This document shows positions 33,837-42,272 of a DNA stretch of 64,000 bases, piece by piece. Origin of the DNA: Leisingera coralii (GTDB taxonomy: Bacteria > Pseudomonadota > Alphaproteobacteria > Rhodobacterales > Rhodobacteraceae); contig NZ_JBHUPT010000034.1 in NCBI RefSeq assembly GCF_049056525.1, positions 62,001 to 126,000 of the forward strand. The letters are read 5' to 3'. The notes under the pieces were generated by a model, which had not been told where the DNA came from, did not search any database, and saw only the letters and a program-made list of their open reading frames with translations. Within the stretch, counting starts at the first letter, position 1, and the number at the start of each line of letters is the position of its first letter. The position numbers and the translations under genes were made by a program.

Positions 33837-34283
33837 ATGCCCACACACTCGGAAACCCGCCAGATGCCCTATTCGGCACAGCAGATGTACGATCTGGTGG
33901 CCGACGTCGCGCGATACCCCAAGTTCCTGCCCTGGTGCGCTGCCGCCCGCATCCGCAGCCGGGCGCCGCTGGGTGAGGCCGAGGTGATGGAGGCGGATCT
34001 GGTGATCTCCTTCAAGGTCTTCCGCGAGCGGTTCGGCAGCCGGGTAACCCTTTATCCAGGCGAGAGAAAAATCGATACTGAGTATCTCGATGGCCCGTTC
34101 CGCTACATGAAGTCCCACTGGATTTTCACCCCGCGCGAGGACGGCACCTGCGACGTGTCCTTCTTTGTCGATTTCGAGTTCAAGAACGCGGTGCTGCAGG
34201 GCATCATCGGGGTAGTCTTCAACGAAGCGATGCAGCGCATCGTGCGTGCATTCGAACGCCGCGCGGCGGAGCTGTACGGGTAA
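33837..34283 (+). CDS. RatA/Coq10-like START-domain protein
   Basis: 148 residues of the polyketide cyclase/START fold: MYDLVADVARYPKFLPWCAAARI at the start, FKVFRERFGSRVTLYPGER, SHWIFTPREDGTCDVSFFVDFEFKN, and a long C-terminal helix ending RAFERRAAELYG. In E. coli the homologue was named RatA and reported to affect 70S assembly, while mitochondrial Coq10 binds ubiquinone; both roles are possible and the Coq10 role fits alphaproteobacteria well. No antitoxin gene is present beside it, so the toxin label should not be used. Confidence 0.88.
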   Translation: MPTHSETRQMPYSAQQMYDLVADVARYPKFLPWCAAARIRSRAPLGEAEVMEADLVISFKVFRERFGSRVTLYPGERKIDTEYLDGPFRYMKSHWIFTPREDGTCDVSFFVDFEFKNAVLQGIIGVVFNEAMQRIVRAFERRAAELYG

Positions 34284-34376
34284 GCTCCGGCAGGCCGGAA
34301 ACCAGTTGACTTAAAGCTGGCTTCAAGTCGTATCACCGCGGGGCTTTTGATTTTTCCAACGGAAGGAACCCCCGGA

Positions 34377-35018
34377 ATGGAGCAGGATTTCTGGCAGGCG
34401 CGCTGGCGCGAGAACCGTATCGGCTTTCACGAAGCGGCGCCCAACACATTGCTGACTAAACACTTTTCCCGGCTCGGACTAAAGGCCGGGCAGTCCGTCT
34501 TTGTGCCGCTCTGCGGCAAGGCGCTGGATCTGGACTGGCTGGTTTCTAAGGGCCTGCGCGTGACTGGCGTCGAGTTCAATCAGGGCGCGGTGGAAGAAGT
34601 GTTTGCCCGCCAGGGGCTGGAGCCGGAGGTGGTGCAGACAGGCGCGCTCACACGGTATCAGGCAGGGGAGCTGACGCTTTATGCGGGGGATTTCTTTGCC
34701 CTGGCTTCAGCGCATCTGGGACCGGTGAACGCGGTCTATGACCGTGCTGCGCTTGTCGCTGTAAAGCCCGAAGGCAGAACGGCTTACGCCGCACATCTGA
34801 ACCGGATCACGGGCAATGCCAGGCAGCTCCTGATCGGGTTCGATTATGACCAGTCCCTGATGGACGGGCCGCCGTTTTCGGTGCCGCAATCAGCCGTGCA
34901 GGCGCTGTATCAGGACAGCCATGACATCACCCTGATCGAAGAGCGCGCCGCTGGGGGCCGGGTCGGCGAACGCTGCAACGCGCTGGAACAGGCCTGGCTG
35001 CTAACGCCCTCGACCTGA
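34377..35018 (+). CDS. tpm: Thiopurine S-methyltransferase family protein
   Basis: 213 residues from ATG 34377, with GGAAGGA at 34361-34367; a TTG 30 bases upstream is less likely. The N-terminal WQARWRENRIGFHEAAPN and the SAM motif SVFVPLCGKALDLDWLVSKG are diagnostic of the TPMT family, followed by VTGVEFNQGAVEEVFAR and NAVYDRAALVAV. Bacterial members methylate thiols, selenium or tellurium compounds; the natural substrate here is unknown. It converges with amt, and the hairpin at 35021-35047 lies between. Confidence 0.92.
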   Translation: MEQDFWQARWRENRIGFHEAAPNTLLTKHFSRLGLKAGQSVFVPLCGKALDLDWLVSKGLRVTGVEFNQGAVEEVFARQGLEPEVVQTGALTRYQAGELTLYAGDFFALASAHLGPVNAVYDRAALVAVKPEGRTAYAAHLNRITGNARQLLIGFDYDQSLMDGPPFSVPQSAVQALYQDSHDITLIEERAAGGRVGERCNALEQAWLLTPST

Positions 35019-35047
35019 AACGAAAACGGGTCCCCGAAGGAACCCGT
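35017..35047 (-). terminator. Rho-independent terminator of amt
   Basis: On the - strand ACGGGTTCC (35047-35039), loop TTCG, GGGACCCGT (35034-35026), then TTTTCGTTT. A nine-pair stem (one G-T pair) with UUCG cap. It overlaps the tpm stop. Confidence 0.82.
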
Positions 35048-35102
35048 CCGGCGCCGGAATTGCGCCCTCTGCCGTGAGTGGTGGCATTTGCCGCAGCCGG
35101 GA

Positions 35103-36284
35103 TCAGCTGTTCATGTCGTATGCGCGCTCACCGTGAACAGACAGGTCAAGGCCGTTGGTCTCGCTTTCGAGGTCCACGCGCAGGGATGTGATCGCGGCGG
35201 CGACTTTCACCAGCACGATGGTCACCACCACGGTGAAGATGCCGACGATGACCAGCGCGCCCAGCTGCGCGGCCCAGGCACCGGCGCCGAAGACGGCGAT
35301 CATGATGGTGCCGAAAATACCGCCGACGCCATGCACCGCAAAGACGTCCAGGGTGTCGTCGATCTGCATCTTGTTGCGGATCAGGTTGACCGCCTCCTGG
35401 CACAGCACGCCGGCAACGGCACCGATCATCAGCGCCTCAACGGGGCCGACAAAGCCGGAGGCCGGGGTGATCGAGGCGAGGCCCGCGATGGTGCCGGTCA
35501 CCAGGCCCACGAGGGAGGCTTTGCCGTATTTGATCTTTTCCCACAGCGCCCAGGAGAGGGAGGCCGTGGCGGCGGAGATGTGGGTCACGGTCAGCGCCAG
35601 TGCCGCGCCGCCGTCAGCCGCCAGCTGCGAGCCGCCGTTGAAGCCGAACCAGCCGACCCACAGCATCGCGGCGCCGATCATCACATAGCCGGGATTGTGC
35701 GGCGGGATGGTGCGGTTTTTGCGCGGGCCGAGGAAGAAGGCGATGATCAGCGCCGCCAGGCCCGCGGTTTCATGCACCACGATGCCGCCGGCAAAGTCCT
35801 TGACGCCCACGTCGCCGAAGATGCCGCCATCGGCCAGGAAGCCGCCGCCCCAGATCCAATGCACCACGGGCGCGTAGCACAGCAGCATCCACAGGCCGGA
35901 GAACACCAGGACAAAGCCGAAGCCCACGCGCTCCACATAGGCGCCGACGATCAGCGCGGGCGTGATGATGGCAAAGGTCATCTGGAAGGCAAAGAACAGA
36001 ACCTCGGGCAGGGTACCCGACAGGCTGTCGGCAGTGACGCCGTTCAGGAACATCTTGTCCAGCCCGCCCCACAGGCCGCTGGTGCCGCTTCCGAAGGCGA
36101 TTGTGTAGCCGAAGGCCAGCCACAGAACGCTCATCAAACAGGCAATCGCGTAGCAGTGCATGAAGACGCTGAGCACATTCCGGGCACGCACAAGGCCGCC
36201 GTAGAACAGGGCCAGCCCTGGCAATGTCATGAAGAGGACCAGGGCCGTGGCCACTATGATCCATGCGGTATCCGCTCCGTTCAT
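35103..36284 (-). CDS. amt: Ammonium transporter
   Basis: 393 residues, eleven predicted spans of the Amt/Rh fold. Key residues visible: the Phe gate region FFAFQMTFAIITPALIVGA, VVHWIWGGGFL, FAGGIVVHETAGLAAL with the first pore histidine, and the second pore histidine in VFAVHGVGGIFGT. The protein starts directly with the first span (MNGADTAWIIVATALVLFM), without the cleaved signal peptide of E. coli AmtB. No glnK/glnB gene is next to it, unlike the usual glnK-amtB pair. It lies 2.4 kb from the ntr cluster, so NtrC control is likely but no site was identified. Confidence 0.95.
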   Translation of the reverse strand: MNGADTAWIIVATALVLFMTLPGLALFYGGLVRARNVLSVFMHCYAIACLMSVLWLAFGYTIAFGSGTSGLWGGLDKMFLNGVTADSLSGTLPEVLFFAFQMTFAIITPALIVGAYVERVGFGFVLVFSGLWMLLCYAPVVHWIWGGGFLADGGIFGDVGVKDFAGGIVVHETAGLAALIIAFFLGPRKNRTIPPHNPGYVMIGAAMLWVGWFGFNGGSQLAADGGAALALTVTHISAATASLSWALWEKIKYGKASLVGLVTGTIAGLASITPASGFVGPVEALMIGAVAGVLCQEAVNLIRNKMQIDDTLDVFAVHGVGGIFGTIMIAVFGAGAWAAQLGALVIVGIFTVVVTIVLVKVAAAITSLRVDLESETNGLDLSVHGERAYDMNS

Positions 36285-36365
36285 CCGTCTGTTCCTTCCC
36301 CTTGAGAAAACGGTGGGACAGGAAAAAGCGGAAAGCTTGCGCAGAAAAAAGCGGCAGCAGGTTTG

Positions 36366-36391
36366 AAAGCGCCCAAAATCGGGGCTTTTTT
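36366..36391. terminator. Hairpin with T-run between amt and pncC
   Basis: AAAGC-G-CCC (36366-36374), loop AAAATC, GGGGCTTT (36381-36388) plus three T, with one bulged G. It lies after the pncC stop (- strand) and in front of amt. The T-run suits the + strand better; on the - strand the tail is only TTTC, so the call as pncC terminator is weak. Confidence 0.35.
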
Positions 36392-36423
36392 ACAAGTGCC
36401 GAAAAAATGGGCGGCGCTGCGGG

Positions 36424-36915
36424 TCAGCTGCCCGTTTCGCGTTCGATTTGGGAAACCGCCTGTGCCAGCAGCTCCAGCGCGCGGTCGCGGGTGGCGGCGC
36501 GGACCTTGTCCCGGCCGATGGCGCCGAATTCCACCGTTTCCGTGAAGAGGTCCTTGCCGGTGCGCGCGAGGCCGAAGCAGACGCGGCCCTCGGGCTTGAA
36601 CTCCGACCCGCCGGGGCCGGCGATGCCGGTGACGGAAACCGCAAGCGTCACGCCAGCGTTCACCAGCGCGCCTGCGGCCATTTCCGCGGCAACTTCCTCG
36701 CTGACCGCACCGGTGGCGTCCAGCGTTTCCGCCGTGACGCCGAGCATCTGCATCTTGGCGGCGTTGGAATAGGTGACAAAGCCCCGGTCCACCACGGCGG
36801 AGGAGCCGGGAATATCCGTCAGCGCTGCGGCGATCATGCCGCCGGTGCAGCTCTCGGCGGTGGCGATGGTGATGCCTGCGGCGGTGGCGCGGCGGATGAG
36901 CTCTGCCGTGTCCAT
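36424..36915 (-). CDS. pncC: CinA C-terminal domain protein, nicotinamide-nucleotide amidase
   Basis: 163 residues equal to the CinA C-terminal domain alone. TIATAESCTGGMIAAALTDIPGSSA holds the catalytic serine and the conserved TAES-CTGG motif; SVTGIAGPGG and KPEGRVCFG are also diagnostic. PncC deamidates NMN to nicotinate mononucleotide in NAD recycling. ATG 36915 is two bases after the pgpA stop, making it the third gene of ispDF-pgpA-pncC. A longer frame upstream lies inside pgpA. Confidence 0.92.
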   Translation of the reverse strand: MDTAELIRRATAAGITIATAESCTGGMIAAALTDIPGSSAVVDRGFVTYSNAAKMQMLGVTAETLDATGAVSEEVAAEMAAGALVNAGVTLAVSVTGIAGPGGSEFKPEGRVCFGLARTGKDLFTETVEFGAIGRDKVRAATRDRALELLAQAVSQIERETGS

Positions 36916-36917
36916 GC

Positions 36918-37424
36918 TCAGAACCCCAGCACGCGGTGCGACAGGAAGGCGAGCAGGCCCACCCCGATGGCGGCCATGATGCCGGCGATCACGTCGTCCA
37001 TCATCACCCCGGTTGCGCCTTTCTGGCGGTCGGCCCAGCCGACGGGGCCAGGCTTCCAGATGTCGAACAGGCGGAACAGCACAAAGGCGGCAATCCAGCC
37101 CGGCCACAGGGCGGTGATCTCGATATCATGCGCCCAGGCCGGATAGGAGACGGCCCAGAGCGCGGTGAACTGGCCTGCGACTTCGTCCAGGACGAATTCC
37201 GACGGGTCCATATTCTCGCGGTTGCGGGTCATGGCTTCCGCCGCCCAGACGCCCACGACCATGCAGACCACGGTCGCCAGCGCCAGAAGGAGAAAGCCGC
37301 CCAGCTGATGCAGCGCATAGGCCATGGGAAGCGCGGCGAGGGAACCCCAGGTGCCGGGTGCCGGGCGCAGGTAGCCGATGCCGCCGACAGTGCCGATCAG
37401 GAGGGCCAGACGCGATGTCTTCAT
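36918..37424 (-). CDS. pgpA: Phosphatidylglycerophosphatase A
   Basis: 168 residues; dephosphorylates phosphatidylglycerophosphate at the inner membrane. Diagnostic pieces are RPAPGTWGSLAALP, DPSEFVLDEVAGQ with the catalytic acidic residues, FRLFDIWKPGPVGWAD, and GVMMDDVIAG. Three to four hydrophobic segments are visible. Its ATG overlaps the ispDF stop (ATGA), so it is coupled to it. Confidence 0.95.
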   Translation of the reverse strand: MKTSRLALLIGTVGGIGYLRPAPGTWGSLAALPMAYALHQLGGFLLLALATVVCMVVGVWAAEAMTRNRENMDPSEFVLDEVAGQFTALWAVSYPAWAHDIEITALWPGWIAAFVLFRLFDIWKPGPVGWADRQKGATGVMMDDVIAGIMAAIGVGLLAFLSHRVLGF

Positions 37425-38557
37425 GTCTTCACCAGGGCTGCGGTTGCGATGGCGGCAATGCCCTCGCCGCGGCCGGTGAAGCCGAGGCGCTCGGAGGTAG
37501 TGGCCTTGATCGACACCCGGTCTGCGCTGATGCCGAGGATCTCAGCCATGACTTCGCGCATCTTGGCCGCGTGCGGGCCGACCTTGGGGTATTCGCAGAC
37601 CAGGGTGCAGTCGACGTTCGACAGGGTGAAGCCCATCTCCCGCGCCAGATTGGCGGCGTGGCGCAGGAAGATTTCGCTGGCGGCGCCTTTCCACTGCGGG
37701 TCAGAGGGCGGGAAGTGCTGGCCGATGTCGCCCTGCGCCAGCGCGCCATAGATGGCGTCGGTGACGGCGTGCATGCCGACGTCGGCGTCGGAGTGGCCTT
37801 GCAGGGTCTTTTCATGCGGGATTTCGACACCGCAGAGGATCACGCTGTCACCGGGGCCGAACCGGTGCACGTCGTAGCCATTGCCAAGCCTGATATCCAT
37901 GTCTGCTCCCAGTATACGCTCCGCCCGGGCGAAATCCTCGGGGCGGGTGATTTTGATGTTGTCGGGCTCGCCCGGAATGATGCGGACGTCAAGACCTGCA
38001 GCGCGCGCCACCTCGACATCATCGGCGGCTCCGCCGGGGTGGGCAAGATGTGCCGCCAGAATGTCCTGAAACCGGAAGCCCTGGGGTGTCTGCGCGGCAA
38101 ATAGCCCGTTGCGGTCCTGGGTGCCGGTGACGGTGCCATCCGCGCCGGTCCACAGCGCATCGGTGACGGCAAGCGCCGGAGCCGCTGCAGGCCCTTCGTC
38201 CAAGGCGCTGATGATATTGCGGATCAGAGCGGTGCTGACACAGGGGCGGGCGGCATCATGGATCAGCACCTTGGTCACGTCTTGGTGATCAAGTGCCTTC
38301 AGCCCGTTCAGGACCGAGGCTGCGCGTTCGCTGCCGCCCTCGGCGAGGATCAGGCCGGGCTTGCCGGAGAACTCCTCCCAGGCCTGATGGTCGTCCGCCG
38401 AGAGAACCAGAACGGTGAGGCCGACGCCTGCCTTATCAAAGGCTTCCAGCGTCCAGTCGATCACCCGGCGGTGTTTCAGCGGGCGCCATTGCTTGGGCGT
38501 GCCGCCGCCTGCGCGGGTGCCGCGTCCGGCGGCGACGATCAAGGCGGCTGTGGTCAT
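37421..38557 (-). CDS. ispDF: Bifunctional IspD/IspF (MEP pathway)
   Basis: 378 residues with two fused enzymes of isoprenoid synthesis. Residues 1 to about 218 are IspD (CDP-ME synthase): ALIVAAGRGTRAGGGTPKQW, VLIHDAARPCVS, and DDVEVARAAG. From about 220 (MDIRLGNGYDVHRFGPGD) it is IspF (MEcPP synthase) with metal ligands in GYDVHRF and GHSDADVGMHAVTDA. The fusion is usual in alphaproteobacteria. ATG 38557 gives a normal IspD N-terminus; the frame continues open far upstream across dusB antisense and is not coding. First gene of ispDF-pgpA-pncC, divergent from dusB-ntr. Confidence 0.96.
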   Translation of the reverse strand: MTTAALIVAAGRGTRAGGGTPKQWRPLKHRRVIDWTLEAFDKAGVGLTVLVLSADDHQAWEEFSGKPGLILAEGGSERAASVLNGLKALDHQDVTKVLIHDAARPCVSTALIRNIISALDEGPAAAPALAVTDALWTGADGTVTGTQDRNGLFAAQTPQGFRFQDILAAHLAHPGGAADDVEVARAAGLDVRIIPGEPDNIKITRPEDFARAERILGADMDIRLGNGYDVHRFGPGDSVILCGVEIPHEKTLQGHSDADVGMHAVTDAIYGALAQGDIGQHFPPSDPQWKGAASEIFLRHAANLAREMGFTLSNVDCTLVCEYPKVGPHAAKMREVMAEILGISADRVSIKATTSERLGFTGRGEGIAAIATAALVKT

Positions 38558-38627
38558 GAAAGCCTCGTTGCAAATCCGGCCTTTGTTTATGAGGTGGCGC
38601 AAGGATAGGCAATCACCTGGCGGAATG

Positions 38628-38644
38628 TGCCTAATAATTAGGCA
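38628..38644. promoter_or_regulatory. 17-bp perfect palindrome in the ispDF/dusB promoter region
   Basis: TGCCTAAT-A-ATTAGGCA, two 8-bp arms around one base. The arm-like TTAGGCA recurs at 38731-38737, and a shortened ATAGGCA at 38605-38611, each after AAGG. This looks like a dimeric operator with extra half-sites controlling dusB-ntrBC, ispDF, or both. The binding protein is unknown to me. Confidence 0.55.
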
Positions 38645-38681
38645 AATGAGGGCTGACTGTGCCTTGCAGAGGGCGGTTTCA

Positions 38682-38709
38682 TTGCTGCATAGCAGGGACT
38701 TCGTATAAA
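38682..38709 (+). promoter_or_regulatory. Candidate promoter of the dusB-ntrBC operon
   Basis: TTGCTG (38682-38687), 16-base spacer, TATAAA (38704-38709). It lies 30 bases before the TTG start of dusB and downstream of the 17-bp palindrome. Confidence 0.4.
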
Positions 38710-38738
38710 TACGCTTCAGTTGCACAAGGATTAGGCAG

Positions 38739-39725
38739 TTGTCCTTCACGCTTGGAACCACCTCCATGTCTCCGCCGATTGCATTGGCGCCGATGGCCGG
38801 AATCACCGACCGCCCGTTCCGGGATCTGGTCCGCTCCTTCGGAGTGGGGCTGATGGTGAGCGAGATGGTGGCGAGCCAGGAGATGGTGCAGGCCAAGCCT
38901 GGGGTGCGCGAGCGCGCCGAGCTGAGCGCCGATGTGGAGAATACCGCGGTGCAGCTGGCAGGGCGCGACGAGTACTGGATTTCGGAAGCTGCGAAACATG
39001 TTGCAGGGCAGGGCGCGCGGATCATCGACATCAACATGGGCTGCCCGGCCAAGAAAGTGACCAATGGCTATTCCGGCTCAGCCTTGCTGAAAACGCCGGA
39101 TCACGCGCTGAAGCTGATTGAGGCCGTTGTGGATGCCGTAGATGTGCCAGTTACGTTGAAGACGCGGCTGGGCTGGGATGACAACTGCCTGAATGCCCCG
39201 GATGTGGCCCGCCGCGCCTGCGAGGCCGGGGTGCAGATGGTGACGATCCACGGGCGCACCCGCTGCCAGTTCTACAAAGGCTCCGCCGATTGGGCGGCAA
39301 TCCGGGCGGTGAAGGACGCGGTGAATGTGCCGCTGCTGGCCAATGGCGACATCGTTGATACCGCGACTGCGCGGCAGGCGCTGGAACTCTCGGGCGCCGA
39401 TGGCGTGATGATCGGGCGCGGCGCCGAGGGCAAGCCCTGGCTGCTGGCTGAGGTGGCGCATCACCTGTGGGGCACCCCGGCGCCGGAGATCCCGGAAGGG
39501 GATGGATTTATCGAAATGGTTTCAGAACATTACCGGGCAATGCTCGGCTTTTACGGGCAGGATCTGGGGGTGCGCGTCGCGCGCAAGCATCTGGGCTGGT
39601 ACATGGATGAGGCCGGAACCGGGCCGACGATGCGCCGGGCGGTGCTGACGGAGAAAGACCCGGCCGAGGTCCTGGCCCTGCTGCCGGAGGCGCTGAGCGC
39701 GCAGAACGCGGAGGCCGCCGCATGA
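38739..39725 (+). CDS. dusB: tRNA-dihydrouridine synthase (NifR3/DusB type)
   Basis: 328 residues from TTG 38739; AAGGA lies about ten bases before. An ATG at 38766 would cut into the beta strand that precedes APMAGITDRPFRDLV, so the TTG is preferred. The FMN barrel shows INMGCPAKKV with the catalytic cysteine, TLKTRLGWDD, HGRTRCQFYKG, and ANGDI. Dus enzymes reduce uridines in tRNA D-loops. The gene, called nifR3 in Rhodobacter, heads the ntr operon; its stop overlaps the ntrB start by ATGA. Confidence 0.95.
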   Translation: MSFTLGTTSMSPPIALAPMAGITDRPFRDLVRSFGVGLMVSEMVASQEMVQAKPGVRERAELSADVENTAVQLAGRDEYWISEAAKHVAGQGARIIDINMGCPAKKVTNGYSGSALLKTPDHALKLIEAVVDAVDVPVTLKTRLGWDDNCLNAPDVARRACEAGVQMVTIHGRTRCQFYKGSADWAAIRAVKDAVNVPLLANGDIVDTATARQALELSGADGVMIGRGAEGKPWLLAEVAHHLWGTPAPEIPEGDGFIEMVSEHYRAMLGFYGQDLGVRVARKHLGWYMDEAGTGPTMRRAVLTEKDPAEVLALLPEALSAQNAEAAA

Positions 39726-40801
39726 TGGACAGCGCCGCCCTCTGGGCCTCCTTGCCGGTGCCCGCGTTCCTGATCGACGCCTGGGACAATATCGCGGATG
39801 TGAATGCGGCCGGAGAGGGGTTTCTCAACACCTCCCGCAAGGCGCTGCTGGGGCAGCCGGTCTGGGACACGCTGGCGATTGACGCGCCGATCGAGGACGC
39901 CTTTGCCCGTGCCCGGGTGCAGGGCACGCCGCTGTTCGTGAATGACATCGACGTCGGCTCTGGCAGCCGGGCGCCGCTGCAGTGCGGGGTGCAGATTGCG
40001 TCGCTGCAGGGGCAGGAAGGGGTGATGCTGCTGATGGTCACCCCGCGGGAGCTGGCCGGTCGGATGACCCAGACCCATTCCGCCAAATCCGCCGCGGCCT
40101 CTGCCATCGGCATGGCGGAAATGCTGGCGCATGAAATCAAGAACCCGCTGGCCGGCATCACCGGCGCGGCGCAGCTCCTCAGCATGAATCTGGGGCCGGA
40201 AGATCTGGAGCTGACCGACCTGATCGTCAGCGAGAGCCGCCGCATCGTGAAGCTGCTGGAGCAGGTTGAGCAGTTCGGCAACCTGACCGAACCGGAGTTC
40301 AATCCGGTGAACCTGCATGACGTGCTCGACCGGGCGCGCCGCTCGGCGCTGCTGGGGTTTGGCGCCCATATGACCATCACCGAGGAATACGACCCCTCGC
40401 TGCCGATGGCTTGGGGCGACGCGGACCAGCTGCTGCAGGTGGTGCTGAACCTGCTCAAGAACGCCTCGGAAGCGGCTGATCCCAAGGGCGGGCATATCCA
40501 TATCCGCACCTTTTATGAACATTCCTTCCGGCTGCGCCGCAGTGACGGGACCGGCAAGCTGCTGCCCTTGCAGATCGAGATTATCGACGACGGGCCGGGG
40601 CTGCCGGAGAAGATCAGGGATGATATTTTCGACCCGTTTGTATCGGGCCGGGAGAATGGCACCGGGCTGGGCCTTGCTTTGGTGAGCAAGATCGTCTCGG
40701 AGCATAATGGCTGGATTTCGGTGAGCTCGGTTCCCGGGCGCACGGTGTTCCGGCTGTCGCTGTCGCGCGTGCCGCGTGACGGGAAACCGCAGGAGAGCTG
40801 A
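39722..40801 (+). CDS. ntrB: Nitrogen regulation sensor kinase NtrB
   Basis: 359 residues, cytosolic. An N-terminal PAS-like domain (about 8-110) leads to the H-box MLAHEIKNPLAGITGAAQLL with His137. The ATPase domain has the N box QVVLNLLKNASEAADP, G1 IIDDGPGLPE, and G2 GRENGTGLGLALVSKIVSEH. NtrB phosphorylates NtrC under nitrogen limitation and is controlled by PII. Coupled to dusB upstream (ATGA), and ntrC follows three bases after the stop. Confidence 0.96.
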   Translation: MMDSAALWASLPVPAFLIDAWDNIADVNAAGEGFLNTSRKALLGQPVWDTLAIDAPIEDAFARARVQGTPLFVNDIDVGSGSRAPLQCGVQIASLQGQEGVMLLMVTPRELAGRMTQTHSAKSAAASAIGMAEMLAHEIKNPLAGITGAAQLLSMNLGPEDLELTDLIVSESRRIVKLLEQVEQFGNLTEPEFNPVNLHDVLDRARRSALLGFGAHMTITEEYDPSLPMAWGDADQLLQVVLNLLKNASEAADPKGGHIHIRTFYEHSFRLRRSDGTGKLLPLQIEIIDDGPGLPEKIRDDIFDPFVSGRENGTGLGLALVSKIVSEHNGWISVSSVPGRTVFRLSLSRVPRDGKPQES

Positions 40802-40804
40802 ACC

Positions 40805-42172
40805 ATGGACGGCACCGTTCTGGTCGCTGATGACGACCGCACCATCCGCACTGTTTTGACCCAGGCGCTGACCCGCGCGGGCTGCAAGGTGCATGCGACC
40901 TCTTCGCTGACCACGCTGATGCGCTGGGTGGGCGAGGGCAAGGGCGATGTCGTGATTTCGGACGTGATGATGCCGGACGGGAACGGGCTGGAGATGCTGC
41001 CCAAGATCCAGGCCGACCGTCCCGGGCTGCCGGTGATCGTGATCTCGGCGCAGAACACCATCATGACGGCGATCAAGGCGGAAGAGGCTGATGCCTATGA
41101 TTATCTGCCCAAGCCTTTTGACCTGCCGGAGCTGATGAAGCGCACAGCCAAGGCGCTGGCGGCCAAGCGGGTGGCGCCGGCGGCACCGAAAGGCGAGGCG
41201 CAGGAGCGTCCGGAGGAGCTGCCGCTGATTGGCCGCAGCGAGGTAATGCAGACGCTGTATCGGCTGATAGCACGGGTGATGAACACCGATCTGCCGCTCT
41301 TGATCACTGGTGAAAGCGGCACGGGCAAGTCCCTGATTGCGCAGGCAATCCACGATTTCTCCGACCGCCGGACCCTGCCATTTGTGCATGCGGATGCCGC
41401 CAGTCTGATCGAGCTGGAAGGCCCGGCGCGGCTGCTGGCCCAGGCCAAGGGCGGCACGCTGGTGATTGATGAACTGGCCGACCTGCCGGAAGAGGCGCAG
41501 GCGCGGCTGGTAAGGATGATGGACAGCCCCGGCGATCATGCGCCGCGCTTCATCGCCTCCAGCCAGAAGGATCTGGCGGCGGCAATGGATGCCGGCGAAC
41601 TGCGCCAGGACCTGTATTACCGGATCTGCGGCACCGCGCTGCATGTGCCGGCCCTGCGCGAGCGGGTCGAGGATATCCCGCTGCTGTCGGAGCATTTCCT
41701 GATCCGGGCCGAGAATGAGGGCGCGCCGCACCGGGTGCTGAGCGAAGGCGCGCGCGAAGTGCTGCGTCATTTCGCCTGGCCGGGCAATGTGCGGCAGCTG
41801 GAAAACGCGGTGCGCCGCCTGGCGCTGACCGCGCGCGGCGAGGAGATCACCCAAGCCGATGCCGCTGCGGTGCTGGGGCCGCAGACCGGGCCGGAGCCTG
41901 CGGTGGCCGGGCTCTCCAACGAGAAGCTGTCGGAAGCCGTCGGCCGCCACCTGCAGCGCTATTTCGACCTGCATGGCGACATGCTGCCGCCGCCCGGCCT
42001 GTACATGCGGCTGCTGCGCGAGGTGGAGACACCCTTGATCGAAATCGCGCTGGCGGCGACTGGCGGCAACCAGGCAAAATGCGCCGAACTGCTGGGCATC
42101 AACCGCAATACCTTGCGTAAGAAGATCACCGATCTTGATATTGAGGTGACACGCCGCCGCAAACTGATGTAA
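40805..42172 (+). CDS. ntrC: Nitrogen regulator NtrC, Rhodobacter type without GAFTGA
   Basis: 455 residues: receiver with phospho-acceptor Asp53 (VVISDVMMPDGNG), AAA+ domain with Walker A GESGTGKS (169-176) and Walker B TLVIDE (218-223), and a Fis-type helix-turn-helix (about 418-446, GGNQAKCAELLGINRNTLRKK). Between HADAAS and LLAQAKGGTLV (about 195-215) the stretch that normally holds ELFGHEKGAFTGA is deleted. The sigma54-contacting loop is therefore missing, as known for Rhodobacter capsulatus NtrC, which activates sigma70 promoters. Target promoters here should accordingly not be sought as -24/-12. Confidence 0.95.
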   Translation: MDGTVLVADDDRTIRTVLTQALTRAGCKVHATSSLTTLMRWVGEGKGDVVISDVMMPDGNGLEMLPKIQADRPGLPVIVISAQNTIMTAIKAEEADAYDYLPKPFDLPELMKRTAKALAAKRVAPAAPKGEAQERPEELPLIGRSEVMQTLYRLIARVMNTDLPLLITGESGTGKSLIAQAIHDFSDRRTLPFVHADAASLIELEGPARLLAQAKGGTLVIDELADLPEEAQARLVRMMDSPGDHAPRFIASSQKDLAAAMDAGELRQDLYYRICGTALHVPALRERVEDIPLLSEHFLIRAENEGAPHRVLSEGAREVLRHFAWPGNVRQLENAVRRLALTARGEEITQADAAAVLGPQTGPEPAVAGLSNEKLSEAVGRHLQRYFDLHGDMLPPPGLYMRLLREVETPLIEIALAATGGNQAKCAELLGINRNTLRKKITDLDIEVTRRRKLM

Positions 42173-42176
42173 TATC

Positions 42177-42192
42177 GCCACAGAAATGTGGC
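42177..42192 (+). other. GAAA-capped hairpin between ntrC and ntrY
   Basis: GCCACA (42177-42182), loop GAAA, TGTGGC (42187-42192), four bases after the ntrC stop. No T-run follows, so it is more likely a processing or stability element of a dusB-ntrBCYX transcript than a terminator. A second weak hairpin GACTC/GAGTC lies at about 42235-42250. Confidence 0.45.
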
Positions 42193-42272
42193 ATTGCCGT
42201 AAATTTCCTAGGCAGGGCCACGAGATATGGCGGTGACTCGCAAAGAGTCGCACATCAGAATGAGGGCAGTGG

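Noticed and set aside
33837..34283. Toxin of a RatAB toxin-antitoxin pair
   Set aside because: No antitoxin-like gene adjoins it, and the START-domain family in alphaproteobacteria fits Coq10 better.
36424..37107. Longer CinA with 64 more N-terminal residues
   Set aside because: The additional part is out-of-frame pgpA sequence; ATG 36915 two bases after the pgpA stop gives the normal CinA C-terminal domain.
38558..39064. N-terminal extension of ispDF by up to 169 residues
   Set aside because: The extension runs through the promoter region and the start of dusB on the opposite strand; IspD proteins begin at the MTTAALIVAAGRG-type start.
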